Source of the DNA: Enorma massiliensis phI
GTDB taxonomy: Bacteria; Actinomycetota; Coriobacteriia; Coriobacteriales; Coriobacteriaceae
DNA: 38,078 bases
Reading direction: 5' to 3'
Assembly: GCF_000311845.1 (NCBI RefSeq)
Contig: NZ_HE978574.1
Location: 1,569,008 to 1,607,085 of the forward strand
Part shown: in pieces, positions 7,227 to 18,566 of the stretch
Position numbering within the stretch: position 1 is the stretch's first letter
How the letters are laid out: each line of letters starts with the position of its first letter
Notes under the pieces: model-generated
What the model was told of the DNA's origin: nothing
The model's database searches: none
The model's input: the letters and a program-made list of their open reading frames with translations, nothing else
Made by a program: the position numbers and the translations under genes

Positions 7227-8909
7227 ATGAAGCATTCAAACAACGCCACCTCGAACGCGAGCGCCCACCAGCCCAAGCATATGCGGAGCGCCCAAGCAGA
7301 ACCCGCGAACTCGGCCACGACGACCGCCTCTCGGTCGGATATCGGGCGCAGCACGCGCATGATGAGCGTGCTCGTGATTCTCTCCCGCCTGACGGGCTTC
7401 CTGCGCACGTGGGCGCAGGCGTTCGCCGTGGGCGCGACCATCATCTCGAGCTGCTACACGCTTTCGAACAACCTGCTCACACAGCTGTACGGCCTTGTTG
7501 CCGGCGGCCTGATCGTCACCGGGTTCATGCCCGTCTACGTCCAGGCACGCAAGCGCGGCGGGCAAGAGAGCGGCAACGACTACGTCTCCAACCTCCTGAG
7601 CATCGTCGGGCTCGCGCTCGCCGTGATCGTCGCGCTTTCCATCATCTTCGCCCCGCAGCTCGTATGGCTGCAATCGTTCAACGCGACCAGCGACTTCGAT
7701 GCCGACCTCGCAGTATGGTTCTTCCGCATCTTCGCCGTCGAGTTCCTGCTCTACCCGCTTTCGGGCATCTTCACCGGCATCAACAACGCTGACCGAGAGT
7801 ATTTCTGGAGCAACTTCGCTCCCACGCTGAACAACATCATCGTGGCCGCGTCCTTCGGCATCTACACGGTCCTTATGCCGGTGAACCAAGAGCTCGGGCT
7901 CATCGTTCTCGCAATCGGCAACGTGCTCGGCGTGGTGTTCCAGGTCGGCGTCCAGATTGTGCCGGCGCTCCGCCGCGGCGTTCGCTTCCGCTTCAAGGTG
8001 GACCTCCGCGACCCTCGCCTCAAGGACACCCTTTCCATCGGCGTTCCCATGCTCGCCGTCACCATCACCACGTTCATCACATCGTCGATTCAGACGAGCT
8101 ACGCGCTGTCCATCTCGGCTGCGGCCTCGTCCATCATGTACTATGCGCAGGTGTGGTACGCGCTTCCGTACTCGGTCTTTTCGACGCCGCTTTCCACCGC
8201 GCTCTACACCGAGCTCACGGAAAGCTACGCCACCGGCGACCTCGACTCGTTCCGGCGCGACCTCGCAGACGGCACCAACTCCATCAGCTTCTACCTCATC
8301 CCGTGCACCCTGTTGCTCATTGTGTTCTCCATCCCGCTCTCATGTGTGCTTGCGGGCTCGATGACCACGGACGACATTCTCATGACCGCGAACTACCTTT
8401 CGTGGTGCGCGCCGACCCTCACGTTCTGGGGGCTCGCCGGCTACCTGCAGAAAGCATCGAGCTCGATGGGGCGCATGAGCTATTTCGCCGTCTCCGCCGT
8501 GCTGGGCAGCGTGGGGCAAGCGCTCATCTGCGTGGTGTTCACGCCGATCTTCGGGCTGCCCGCCGTCGCGCTCTCCAGCCTCGCTTACCAGGGAACGCTG
8601 GTCATCGTCACGTTCGTCGTCATGCGCAAGCGCCTGGGCCGCATCGGCCTGCGCGGCATCGTCAAGGGGCAGTTGCAGGCATTGATCGGGGGTATCGCAG
8701 GAGCCATCGTCGGCGGTGCGCTGCTCTGGCTGGTTGGCGGGTTCAACCCCGCAATCGGAGCCATGCGCTCGGTCGTCAACTGCGTGATCGCCGGTGTTCC
8801 CGCGCTGATTGCGGTTGTTGTCGCAGGCACGGTGCTCGGAAACCCCACTGCGGTCGAGCTCGTGGACAGCGGCAAGCGGGCGCTCAGGCGCCTCACGGGG
8901 CGGAGGTAG
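7227..8909 (+). CDS. murJ: MurJ/MviN-type lipid II flippase
   Basis: This is a 560-residue polytopic membrane protein of the MOP superfamily that flips lipid II across the cytoplasmic membrane. The MurJ N-terminal helix motif is clear: SRLTGFLR at 53-60 with R54 and R60, followed by NNLLTQLYGLVAGG and FMPVYVQ. About 14 hydrophobic segments follow through residue 545. Compared with ordinary MurJ proteins there is a hydrophilic Ser/Ala/Asn-rich extension of about 40 residues before the first membrane helix. The ATG is preceded by AAAGGA. It belongs functionally with the neighbouring cross-bridge ligases, which build the lipid II that MurJ exports. It ends 54 nt before the convergent ybaK-like gene; a small CCGTGC/GCACGG hairpin (8918-8933) without a T-tract lies between. 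Confidence 0.9.
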   Translation: MKHSNNATSNASAHQPKHMRSAQAEPANSATTTASRSDIGRSTRMMSVLVILSRLTGFLRTWAQAFAVGATIISSCYTLSNNLLTQLYGLVAGGLIVTGFMPVYVQARKRGGQESGNDYVSNLLSIVGLALAVIVALSIIFAPQLVWLQSFNATSDFDADLAVWFFRIFAVEFLLYPLSGIFTGINNADREYFWSNFAPTLNNIIVAASFGIYTVLMPVNQELGLIVLAIGNVLGVVFQVGVQIVPALRRGVRFRFKVDLRDPRLKDTLSIGVPMLAVTITTFITSSIQTSYALSISAAASSIMYYAQVWYALPYSVFSTPLSTALYTELTESYATGDLDSFRRDLADGTNSISFYLIPCTLLLIVFSIPLSCVLAGSMTTDDILMTANYLSWCAPTLTFWGLAGYLQKASSSMGRMSYFAVSAVLGSVGQALICVVFTPIFGLPAVALSSLAYQGTLVIVTFVVMRKRLGRIGLRGIVKGQLQALIGGIAGAIVGGALLWLVGGFNPAIGAMRSVVNCVIAGVPALIAVVVAGTVLGNPTAVELVDSGKRALRRLTGRR

Positions 8910-8963
8910 CGCAAGCTCCGTGCAACAGCACGGCGCGGTGGCCGCGAGCGCGCTCGCCGCGCC

Positions 8964-9452
8964 CTACCGCGTGATGGCCGCCACCGTCGCTCCGACGAAG
9001 CTCACGAGGTCAGTAGGCGCGATCACGAGCTGGATGCCGCGCCGCCCGCCCGAAATGAAAATCTGATCCCACAGCTCGCAGGTCTCGTCGATGACCGTGG
9101 GAAACCGCTTCTTCATGCCCACGGGCGAACAGCCGCCGCGCATATAGCCGGTCACCGGAACGAGGTCGCGCACGTGCATCATGACGAGCGACTTCTCACC
9201 GAGCGCGCGTGCCGCCGCCTTGAGGTCGAGCTCTTCCGCCACGGGAATGCAGCAGACCGCGTGTCCGCCCGACGCCGTCTCGCACACGAGCGTCTTGAAG
9301 CCCTGGCCCGGCTCCTCGCCCAACTGCTCAGCCACGTGCACGCCGGAAAGGTCGTTCTCATCGACCTCGTACGTGCGCACGTCGAACGCGATACCGGCAC
9401 GCTCCAGCTCGCGCATCGCGTTCGTCTTCTGCAGCTTCTCGCGCTTGGCCAT
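8964..9452 (-). CDS. ybaK: Cys-tRNA(Pro) deacylase, YbaK/EbsC family
   Basis: This 162-residue protein has the full-length YbaK fold, which hydrolyses Cys-tRNA(Pro) formed by prolyl-tRNA synthetase errors. Typical features are the KTNAMRELERAGI opening, GFKTLVCE (the lysine aligns with the catalytic lysine of the family), the Gly-rich VTGYMRGGCSPVG segment and the ISGGRRG turn near the C-terminus. GGGAGGG lies just before the ATG. It follows uvrA by 53 nt in the same direction and is probably co-transcribed. There is no visible link to the upstream aberrant tRNA apart from distance, so the generic editing role is the default. Confidence 0.93.
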   Translation of the reverse strand: MAKREKLQKTNAMRELERAGIAFDVRTYEVDENDLSGVHVAEQLGEEPGQGFKTLVCETASGGHAVCCIPVAEELDLKAAARALGEKSLVMMHVRDLVPVTGYMRGGCSPVGMKKRFPTVIDETCELWDQIFISGGRRGIQLVIAPTDLVSFVGATVAAITR

Positions 9453-9505
9453 CGACCCTCCCCTGCGTAAGCGCCCCTACGTAAGCTCCCCTGCGCCCAT
9501 GGCAG

Positions 9506-12373
<2,868 letters not shown>

Positions 12374-12518
12374 GTGCTCCCCCGTTCTGTGTTTCGCAGC
12401 CTCCGATTCTAGCGCACGGCAGCGCACGCCTGTTCGCGTTGTGCGGGCGTCACGGTTTGTCCAAGCCTTGTTCGATGCCGCTTCTGCACGGGACAGATTG
12501 CGCCCGCTCCCCCCGCCC

Positions 12519-12600
12519 CAATGAGACAGTTGTGCCGGGTCAAACTGTCTCACTTATTTTCGCCCAATGAGACAGTTGTGCCGGGTCAAACTGTCTCACG
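12519..12600. repeat. Tandem pair of palindromic dispersed repeats (family A)
   Basis: Two nearly identical 34-35-nt units (12519-12553 and 12566-12600) start 47 nt apart. Each is itself an inverted repeat: TGAGACAGTT ... AACTGTCTCA around a GTGCCGGGTC-type centre. A third, slightly diverged copy lies in the opposite orientation at 18227-18257, and a half-site like GGGACAGATTGCGCCCG is found at 12490-12506. The pair lies upstream of uvrA and upstream of the mrp-like gene. Confidence 0.8.
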
Positions 12601-12657
12601 GACGGACAATGCGCATTTTCATGCCGAAATCACCCAGCATCTGTGCATTATCCATCC

Positions 12658-12723
12658 GAACGTCATGGTGAGAAACGACGACGTTCAGTGAGCGCCGTTC
12701 GGCACGTGCATGATGGGTACAAT
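12658..12723 (+). promoter_or_regulatory. Candidate promoter and palindrome before the mrp-like gene
   Basis: A TACAAT -10-like box (12718-12723) lies 58 nt before the mrp start, without a clear -35. Upstream is a 7-bp inverted repeat GAACGTC (12658-12664) / GACGTTC (12680-12686) that could be an operator. The 12374-12781 gap otherwise holds the family A repeats and nothing coding. Confidence 0.35.
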
Positions 12724-12781
12724 ACGGACATACCAAACGTTCGCCCGGCCCGCAGCCGGGCTCTACATGAAAGGACGTCCC

Positions 12782-13636
12782 ATGGCTTCTTGCGAGCATG
12801 CAGCCGCCGCCGGCGGCCAGACTGCTCCCACGCAATTCGAGGAGAACAGCCTTTCCGAGGTGAAGCACGTTATCGCCGTGCTTTCGGGCAAGGGAGGCGT
12901 GGGCAAGTCGTTCGTAACCGGGGCGCTCGCCATCGAACTGAGCCGCCGCGGACACACGGTCGGCATCCTCGACGCCGACATCACCGGCCCCTCCATCCCC
13001 AAGATGATGGGCATGAGCGGCAAGCGGGCGAGCGGCCTCGGCAAGCTCCTCCTTCCCGAGATATCCGCCACCGGCATCAAGGTCATGTCTTCGAACCTCC
13101 TGCTCGAGCGCGAGACCGATCCGGTGCTCTGGCGCGGGCCCGTCATCGCGGGCGCCATCCGCCAGTTCTGGAGCGATACCTCCTGGGGCCCGCTCGACTA
13201 CCTCCTTGTTGACATGCCCCCGGGCACGGGCGATGTTGCGCTCACCGTGTTCCAATCGCTTCCGGTCGACGGCATCGTCGTAGTCACGAGCCCGCAGGAC
13301 CTCGTATCCATGATCGTCGCCAAAGCCGTGAACATGGCCGAGAAGATGCACGTGCCGATTCTCGGCATCATCGAGAACATGAGCTATATCACCTGCCCGG
13401 ATTGCGGCCGTAAGATCGAGGTCTTCGGGCAGAGCAACCTCGACGAGGTGGCGGCGGGCTATGGCCTCAAGGTCCTCGGCCGCCTTCCCATCGACCCCGC
13501 GCTCGCAGCCGCCTGCGACGAAGGCACCATCGAATCTGCGCTGCCCATGGGGCTTCTTCCTGAGGCGCTCGCCGTTTGCGAGGCGGTCGAGGTGCGCGCG
13601 AACGCAGATGCCGAGCCCGCTGAGCCAGAGGCGTAA
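12782..13636 (+). CDS. Mrp/NBP35-type P-loop ATPase, Fe-S cluster carrier
   Basis: This 284-residue cytosolic ATPase has a deviant Walker A GKGGVGKS at 36-43 and LDADITGPS as switch I. The signature VDMPPGTGD lies at about 143-151, and the cluster-bridging pair C205-x-x-C208 (ITCPDCGR) is near the C-terminus. Mrp/ApbC proteins carry and deliver Fe-S clusters to apo-enzymes as dimers. The start at 12782 has GAAAGGACG upstream; a longer frame from 12710 lacks a ribosome site. It is followed at some distance by two flavoprotein genes in the same direction, with no obvious promoter in the 170-nt gap. Confidence 0.92.
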   Translation: MASCEHAAAAGGQTAPTQFEENSLSEVKHVIAVLSGKGGVGKSFVTGALAIELSRRGHTVGILDADITGPSIPKMMGMSGKRASGLGKLLLPEISATGIKVMSSNLLLERETDPVLWRGPVIAGAIRQFWSDTSWGPLDYLLVDMPPGTGDVALTVFQSLPVDGIVVVTSPQDLVSMIVAKAVNMAEKMHVPILGIIENMSYITCPDCGRKIEVFGQSNLDEVAAGYGLKVLGRLPIDPALAAACDEGTIESALPMGLLPEALAVCEAVEVRANADAEPAEPEA

Positions 13637-13806
13637 CCGCAGACGAAGAACCGGCAGTGGAGCCGTGAGCGTCAAACGGCGCACGTGGCCCTGCTGTCAT
13701 TCGACATCCATGGCAGGCGCCTTCGCCTCGCCCGTTCGCCGCATCGATGCGAAGTCGAGCGGCAAGGGCCCTCGCCCATTTCCCAACCATGACGACCAGG
13801 AGCAGC

Positions 13807-15156
13807 ATGCCGCGTACCGAAGTTGAGCCATATGACGTCATCGTGATCGGCGGTGGGGCATCCGGCCTCGCCGCCGCCCTCTCCGCTGCCCGCACGGGGG
13901 CACAGACGGCTGTCGTGGAACGCGATGTGGCCTGCGGCCTCCCCATCCTCTCTACCGGCAACGGACGCTGCAACCTCTCGAACACCTTGCTGCATCCGGG
14001 CCATTATCGGCACCCCGAGGCTGCTCGCACCGTGATGGGTGCCACGCCCGAGGAAGACCTCGCCGCATGGTTCCATTCGATCGGCCTGGCAACCTGCCGC
14101 GAGGGAAACCTCCTCTTCCCCATGAGCAAGCGCGCAGAATCGGTGCGCGATGCGCTCCTCGCCGCTTGCGAGCGCGAGGGCGTCGAGCTCATCTGCTGCT
14201 GCGAGCCCGTGCGCGCGACATGGAGGGAGAACAGCGCGGTGCAAGAGCCCCGGAAAGCGGAGACGGCTGAACGCGGCGCATGGAAGCTCGACGTCCTCGC
14301 GCCTACGCGGCCGCTGCGCGCCCACCGAGCGCGCGATGCCAAGGCCGAGCTCCGTGCGCTCCGCAAGGCGCTCTCCGTTGCACCCAAGCGCTCCCACGCC
14401 CTGTTCGCGCGAACGGTCGTGCTTGCCCCCGGCGGCTCGAGCGAGGGCGTCTGCCAGCTCTTCGACCTGCCTCACCTTGAGGAATCCCCCGTGCTCTGCC
14501 CCGTTTCCTGCACGCCGCTCGACGACCGGGGACGTGCTGGCGCTGACCTCCTCGCACGCCTCGACGGCCTCAGGGCCGAAGCCGAGCTTTCGCTCTTGCG
14601 TGACGGCGAGCTCGTTTGGCGGGAACGCGGCGAGGTGCTCTTCCGCTCGTACGGCCTTTCGGGCGTGGTTACCTTCAACCTTTCGCGCCGGGTCGAGACG
14701 GGCGACCGCATCGAGGTCGACCTGTTTCCCGATACGCCCGAACCGGCACTTGCCGACGCCTTCCGCATGCGAGAGCGCGTGGTCGGAGACATGGGCCCGC
14801 GCGCTTACCGCTGGTTCGACGGCATGCTCGCCCCCGCGCTCGGGAGAGCGGTCATCTTGCTGGGCGGCGGCACCCGCGAAGGTTGCGCCCGCGCAGCCAA
14901 GCACCTGGGCTTTCGCGCTAACGGGCGCACCGAGACGGGCGTCGCCCAAGTTAAGCGCGGGGGAATCCCCTTCAGCGCGATCGACCTCTCCACGCTCTCG
15001 GTGACGCACCCGGGCAACGCCGCAGCAGCCGGCACGCTCTTCGCCTGCGGAGAGGCCCTTGATATGGACGCGGATTGCGGAGGGTACAATCTAGCATGGG
15101 CTTGGATTTCTGGGACATGCGCCGGCAGGTCCGCTGCGCGTGCAACGAGACCATAG
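13807..15156 (+). CDS. HI0933/BaiN-like NAD(P)/FAD-dependent oxidoreductase
   Basis: This 449-residue flavoprotein has an N-terminal Rossmann motif VIVIGGGASGLAAA and the family motif TGNGRCNLSN at about 56-65, which marks the HI0933/BaiN/YhiN group. Near the C-terminus GGVxxxE-like and CGEALDMDADCGGYN segments complete the FAD site. BaiN has been linked to bile-acid reduction in gut clostridia, but most homologues have no known substrate, so no specific reaction is claimed. AGGAG precedes the chosen ATG; a longer frame from 13747 lacks one. The next gene, also an FAD protein, starts 84 nt downstream. Confidence 0.85.
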   Translation: MPRTEVEPYDVIVIGGGASGLAAALSAARTGAQTAVVERDVACGLPILSTGNGRCNLSNTLLHPGHYRHPEAARTVMGATPEEDLAAWFHSIGLATCREGNLLFPMSKRAESVRDALLAACEREGVELICCCEPVRATWRENSAVQEPRKAETAERGAWKLDVLAPTRPLRAHRARDAKAELRALRKALSVAPKRSHALFARTVVLAPGGSSEGVCQLFDLPHLEESPVLCPVSCTPLDDRGRAGADLLARLDGLRAEAELSLLRDGELVWRERGEVLFRSYGLSGVVTFNLSRRVETGDRIEVDLFPDTPEPALADAFRMRERVVGDMGPRAYRWFDGMLAPALGRAVILLGGGTREGCARAAKHLGFRANGRTETGVAQVKRGGIPFSAIDLSTLSVTHPGNAAAAGTLFACGEALDMDADCGGYNLAWAWISGTCAGRSAARATRP

Positions 15157-15240
15157 GCTGCCACGCCCTCGCCGTGCGGGCACCTCGCCTGCATACCGCC
15201 CCTATGAGCTTGAGACGAAATGAATGGAGGCGCTGAGCCC

Positions 15241-16971
15241 ATGATCGAGATCTCTGACATTCGCGCGACCCTCGCGCAGGGAGCCGCCGAGCAGAGCTGC
15301 CTCGCCGTGGGCCTCATCGATGCTGTGCGCCTCTTCACCTGCCTCCCCCACTACTTTGCCCACATCGAGCTCCGGCGCCGCTCCATCGACGCCAGGCGCA
15401 AATCTGACGTGCACATCGTGCTCACGGTGCGCATACGATTCGCCGAAGGAGTCGATGAGAACGCGATGCTCGCCCGCGTGCCCGAGCGCGACCGCCGCCG
15501 CGTTCGCATCGTCTCGCCGGACCCGAGCGTTTCCGCGCCGCGCATCTCGACCCTGCCCGGAACGCGCCCCGTCGTCGTAGGCGCCGGCTGCGCCGGCCTC
15601 TTCGCCGCGCTCAGGCTCGCCGAGGCGGGCCTGGAACCCCTCCTCATCGAACGGGGCGACGATGCAACCAGGCGAACCCAGGCCATCGAGCGCTTCAACC
15701 AAACCGCAACGCTCGACCCCGAGAGCAACATTCAGTTCGGGCTCGGCGGCGCCGGCACGTTTTCTGACGGAAAGCTCAACACGGGCACGAAGAACGCCGC
15801 CCATCGCTACATCCTCGAGACGCTCGTTGAGGCCGGTGCGCCCCGCGAGATTCTCTGGGACGCCAAGCCGCACGTGGGCTCGGACATCCTCCCCACCGTG
15901 GTCACGCGGATCGTCGAGCGCATCCGCGCGCTCGGAGGCGAGGTGCGCTTCCGCACGAAGCTCGTCGATATCGAGCGAGAGCGCCCCGCAGCGGGCGCCA
16001 TCACGGCCATCGTCGTGGAAGGCGGGGCGGGCGGCCTTGACCCCCTCTCGCTTAAACGCCCCGAGGCGGATAGGGCGGCCTTGCGCCAGGAAAGCGCTCG
16101 CAGCGAGCGCATACCGTGCGACCAGCTCATCCTCGCCTGCGGGCACTCCGCCCGCGACGTGTTCGAGCTTCTCCTGCACCGCGGCTTCGCCGTCCAGCGC
16201 AAAACGTTCGCCATGGGCGTGCGCATCGAACACCTGCAGAGCGCAATCGACCGCGCGCAATACGGGCCGGCGGCCGGGCACCGCGCGCTCAGAGCCGCGC
16301 CCTACAAGCTCGTCGCCCATCTGCCCAACGGGCGGAGCCTGTTCTCGTTTTGCATGTGCCCCGGCGGCCAGGTTGTTGCCGCAGCATCGGAACCGGGGGG
16401 CGTGGTTACGAACGGCGCGAGCCTCTACGCCCGCGACGGAAAGAACGCCAACTCGGCCCTTCTGGCAAACATCACCCCGCAGGACCTTCCCGGCGACGAC
16501 CCGCTTGCCGCCGTGGCGCTCCAACGCGCCTGCGAGCAGCGCGCCTACGAGCTTGGCGGGGGCAGCTTCCGTGCCCCTGCGCAGCTCGTCGGAGACTTCC
16601 TGAAGCGCCGTCCAAGCGAAGGGCCGGGCACGGTCGCCCCCACCTACCCGCTCGGAGTCACATGGACCGAGCTCGACAGAACGCTGCCCGCACACGTCAT
16701 CGAGACGCTGCGCCTAGGCATCCCGGCGCTCGACCGCAAGCTCAAGGGATTCAACGTGGCCGACGCCGTGCTCACGGGTGTCGAATCGCGCTCGAGCTCG
16801 CCCGTAACCGTAGCGCGCGACCGCAGCTGCGCAGCGCTCGACGCGCCCGGGCTCTACCCTTGTGGCGAGGGCGCGGGCTACGCCGGCGGCATCATGAGCG
16901 CTGCGACCGACGGGCTCCGCTGTGCCGACGCCGTGCTGGCGGAGCTTAGCCAGAAAGCCGCCGCACGCTAG
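15241..16971 (+). CDS. COG2509-type FAD-dependent dehydrogenase
   Basis: This 576-residue protein has an N-terminal domain of about 100 residues containing the RRSIDARRKSDVH stretch typical of this family, then an FAD-binding Rossmann segment PVVVGAGCAGLFAALRLAE. FGLGGAGTFSDGKLNTGTKN and a C-terminal CGEGAGYAGGIMSAATDG complete the FAD pocket. The family is widespread in anaerobes and its physiological substrate is not established. The start at 15241 has GGAGG about 10 nt upstream, which itself overlaps a possible earlier ATG at 15220. It is probably co-transcribed with the preceding flavoprotein. Confidence 0.85.
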   Translation: MIEISDIRATLAQGAAEQSCLAVGLIDAVRLFTCLPHYFAHIELRRRSIDARRKSDVHIVLTVRIRFAEGVDENAMLARVPERDRRRVRIVSPDPSVSAPRISTLPGTRPVVVGAGCAGLFAALRLAEAGLEPLLIERGDDATRRTQAIERFNQTATLDPESNIQFGLGGAGTFSDGKLNTGTKNAAHRYILETLVEAGAPREILWDAKPHVGSDILPTVVTRIVERIRALGGEVRFRTKLVDIERERPAAGAITAIVVEGGAGGLDPLSLKRPEADRAALRQESARSERIPCDQLILACGHSARDVFELLLHRGFAVQRKTFAMGVRIEHLQSAIDRAQYGPAAGHRALRAAPYKLVAHLPNGRSLFSFCMCPGGQVVAAASEPGGVVTNGASLYARDGKNANSALLANITPQDLPGDDPLAAVALQRACEQRAYELGGGSFRAPAQLVGDFLKRRPSEGPGTVAPTYPLGVTWTELDRTLPAHVIETLRLGIPALDRKLKGFNVADAVLTGVESRSSSPVTVARDRSCAALDAPGLYPCGEGAGYAGGIMSAATDGLRCADAVLAELSQKAAAR

Positions 16972-17030
16972 GCAACAGCCCCGGCATCACGCCGTCGAGC
17001 ACCTGCAAATGACCTGCTAGAGCGCGTACG

Positions 17031-17045
17031 TTGACCATATGTCAA
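17031..17045. promoter_or_regulatory. TTGAC-N5-GTCAA palindrome upstream of the fatty-acid operon
   Basis: TTGAC and GTCAA flank CATAT, a 15-bp palindrome 59 nt after the COG2509 stop and about 170 nt before fabH. The same half-sites recur with wider spacing at 17138-17162. It may bind the regulator of the fab operon. The remainder of 16972-17214 has no gene. Confidence 0.4.
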
Positions 17046-17129
17046 ACGTGAACATCCCGTGGAATAGAGCGCCGCGAAGCGCAAATTTCGCCCTGAGCGC
17101 CCCCGTGCGAGGCAGTTCTTCGCTAGCAT

Positions 17130-17162
17130 TATAATGGTTGACGTTAATTAACATTTCGTCAA
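17130..17162 (+). promoter_or_regulatory. fabH promoter -10 box with overlapping operator palindrome
   Basis: A consensus TATAAT (17130-17135) is followed at once by TTGACG (17138-17143) and CGTCAA (17157-17162), with the smaller palindrome GTTAATTAAC between them. The inverted repeat would cover +1 to about +20, a classical repressor position. The -35 region is not recognisable. Known fatty-acid regulators such as FapR and FabT bind in this way, but the sequence here does not match their boxes closely enough to name one. Confidence 0.6.
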
Positions 17163-17214
17163 TAAGCAGGCGTGACATCGCTTGCTTCGAATTGCACCGC
17201 GAGCATGGAGGATC

Positions 17215-18207
17215 ATGGCCTTCCACATCACCGGAACGGGCTCGGCGCTGCCGCAGCGATCCGTCACCAACGATGAGCTTTCGAGCTTTCTCGACACCTC
17301 AGACGAATGGATTGCCGCCCGTACAGGCATCCGCGAGCGTCGCATCTGCACCACGGAGACCCTTGACGAGCTTGCGATCGCCGCATGCCGGCGTGCGCTC
17401 GATGCGGCCGGGATCACCGCCGCCGACATCGACCTCATCGTGTGCTCGACGACCTCCGGCGATCATCTCATGCCCGCCGAAGCCTGCGCCATCGCCGAGG
17501 GCCTCGGCGTGGACTGCCCCGCCTTCGACGTGTCTGCCGCATGCGCCGGCTTCGTCTTCGCGCTCGATATCGCAGACGGCTTCTTTGCTCGCGGGCGCAG
17601 CCAGCGCGCCCTTATCGTCTCGGCCGAGAAGATGTCACGCATCCTCGATTGGTCCGATCGCGCTACCTGCGTGCTCTTTGGCGACGGTGCGGCGGCGTGC
17701 GTCGTGGAGGCGGGCGGCGAGAGCCCGCTCGCGATCAACCTGGCATGCAAGCCGAACCTCACCGCCCTCGCCGTACCCGGCATCGCAGGGACCTCTCCGT
17801 TCGACGAGACCCGCGACGGGAACGACGCGCGCTCGGCCGGTTCAACGACCCAGGCCTGCTCCCTCACCATGAAGGGGCAGCAGGTGTTCAAATTCGGCGT
17901 CACCACCATCTGCGACGCCGTGAACGGCCTTTGCGAACAGGCGGGCATCGAGGTCTCTGCAATCGACCACTTCATCTTTCACCAGGCCAACGAGCGCATC
18001 CTCGCGGCAGCGAGCGCGCGGCTCGGGCTCGACGATACCAAGGTTGCGCGCACGCTCGCGCACACGGGAAACATCTCGAGCGCCTGCATCCCCTATACCA
18101 TCGACACCCTCGCCCGCAACGGCGAGCTCAAGCAGGGCGAGCTCATCGCCCTCGTGGGCTTTGGCGCCGGGCTCGACACCGGCTCATGCCTTATGCGCTG
18201 GAGCTGA
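17215..18207 (+). CDS. fabH: 3-oxoacyl-ACP synthase III
   Basis: This 330-residue condensing enzyme starts type II fatty-acid synthesis by joining acetyl-CoA or branched acyl-CoA to malonyl-ACP. The catalytic triad is visible: C110 in DVSAACAGF, H256 in FIFHQANER and N286 in HTGNISS. GGAGG lies 3 nt before the ATG at 17215. It is the first gene of the fab cluster and follows a strong -10 box with an operator-like palindrome. Downstream, a 121-nt gap holding a family A repeat separates it from acpP. Confidence 0.96.
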   Translation: MAFHITGTGSALPQRSVTNDELSSFLDTSDEWIAARTGIRERRICTTETLDELAIAACRRALDAAGITAADIDLIVCSTTSGDHLMPAEACAIAEGLGVDCPAFDVSAACAGFVFALDIADGFFARGRSQRALIVSAEKMSRILDWSDRATCVLFGDGAAACVVEAGGESPLAINLACKPNLTALAVPGIAGTSPFDETRDGNDARSAGSTTQACSLTMKGQQVFKFGVTTICDAVNGLCEQAGIEVSAIDHFIFHQANERILAAASARLGLDDTKVARTLAHTGNISSACIPYTIDTLARNGELKQGELIALVGFGAGLDTGSCLMRWS

Positions 18208-18226
18208 CCGCGTTCTATGAGACGGA

Positions 18227-18257
18227 TGAGACAGATTGACCCGGTACAACTGTCTCG
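18227..18257. repeat. Family A palindromic repeat, third copy
   Basis: TGAGACAG and CTGTCTCG flank ATTGACCCGGTACAA. The unit matches the reverse complement of the tandem copies at 12519-12600 except for a few substitutions. It lies within the fab operon between fabH and acpP, where its RNA could fold into a 7-bp stem extended by TTG/CAA. Confidence 0.75.
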
Positions 18258-18328
18258 TTTCGTGCACCACCCTTGTTGTCCACGGCGCAACGGGCGCCGG
18301 GAAGATACCAACCGTAAAGGAGTACACC

Positions 18329-18565
18329 ATGGCTGAGTCCACCACCTTCGAGCGCATCTGCGACATCATCCGCGACAACGGCGGCACCGCCGACATGGAG
18401 CTCACCCCCGAGACCAAGCTCGCCGACGCGGGCCTCGACTCCCTCGCCACCGTCGAGGCCGTCATCGCCTGCGAGGACGAGTTCGACATCGAGATCGAGA
18501 CCGACTCCAACCCGGAGACCGTGGGCGAGTTCGTCGAGCTCGTCGAGTCCCTCATGGAGAACTAA
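18329..18565 (+). CDS. acpP: Acyl carrier protein
   Basis: This 78-residue acidic protein carries growing acyl chains on a 4'-phosphopantetheine attached to S38 in the motif DAGLDSLATVE. AAAGGAG lies upstream of the ATG. Length and charge are typical. CoaE, which makes the CoA needed to load the pantetheine arm, is encoded at 29951-30637. The next gene, fabK, begins one base after the stop codon, so translation is probably coupled. Confidence 0.96.
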   Translation: MAESTTFERICDIIRDNGGTADMELTPETKLADAGLDSLATVEAVIACEDEFDIEIETDSNPETVGEFVELVESLMEN

Positions 18566-18566
18566 C

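Noticed and set aside
12400-12480. SOS/LexA box upstream of uvrA
   Set aside because: GTTCG-type half-sites occur, but no matching GAAC partner at the proper spacing was found.
12374-12553. N-terminal extension of UvrA
   Set aside because: The extra 60 residues lie over repeat DNA and are not conserved-looking, and a strong GGGGGAG site marks the start at 12373.
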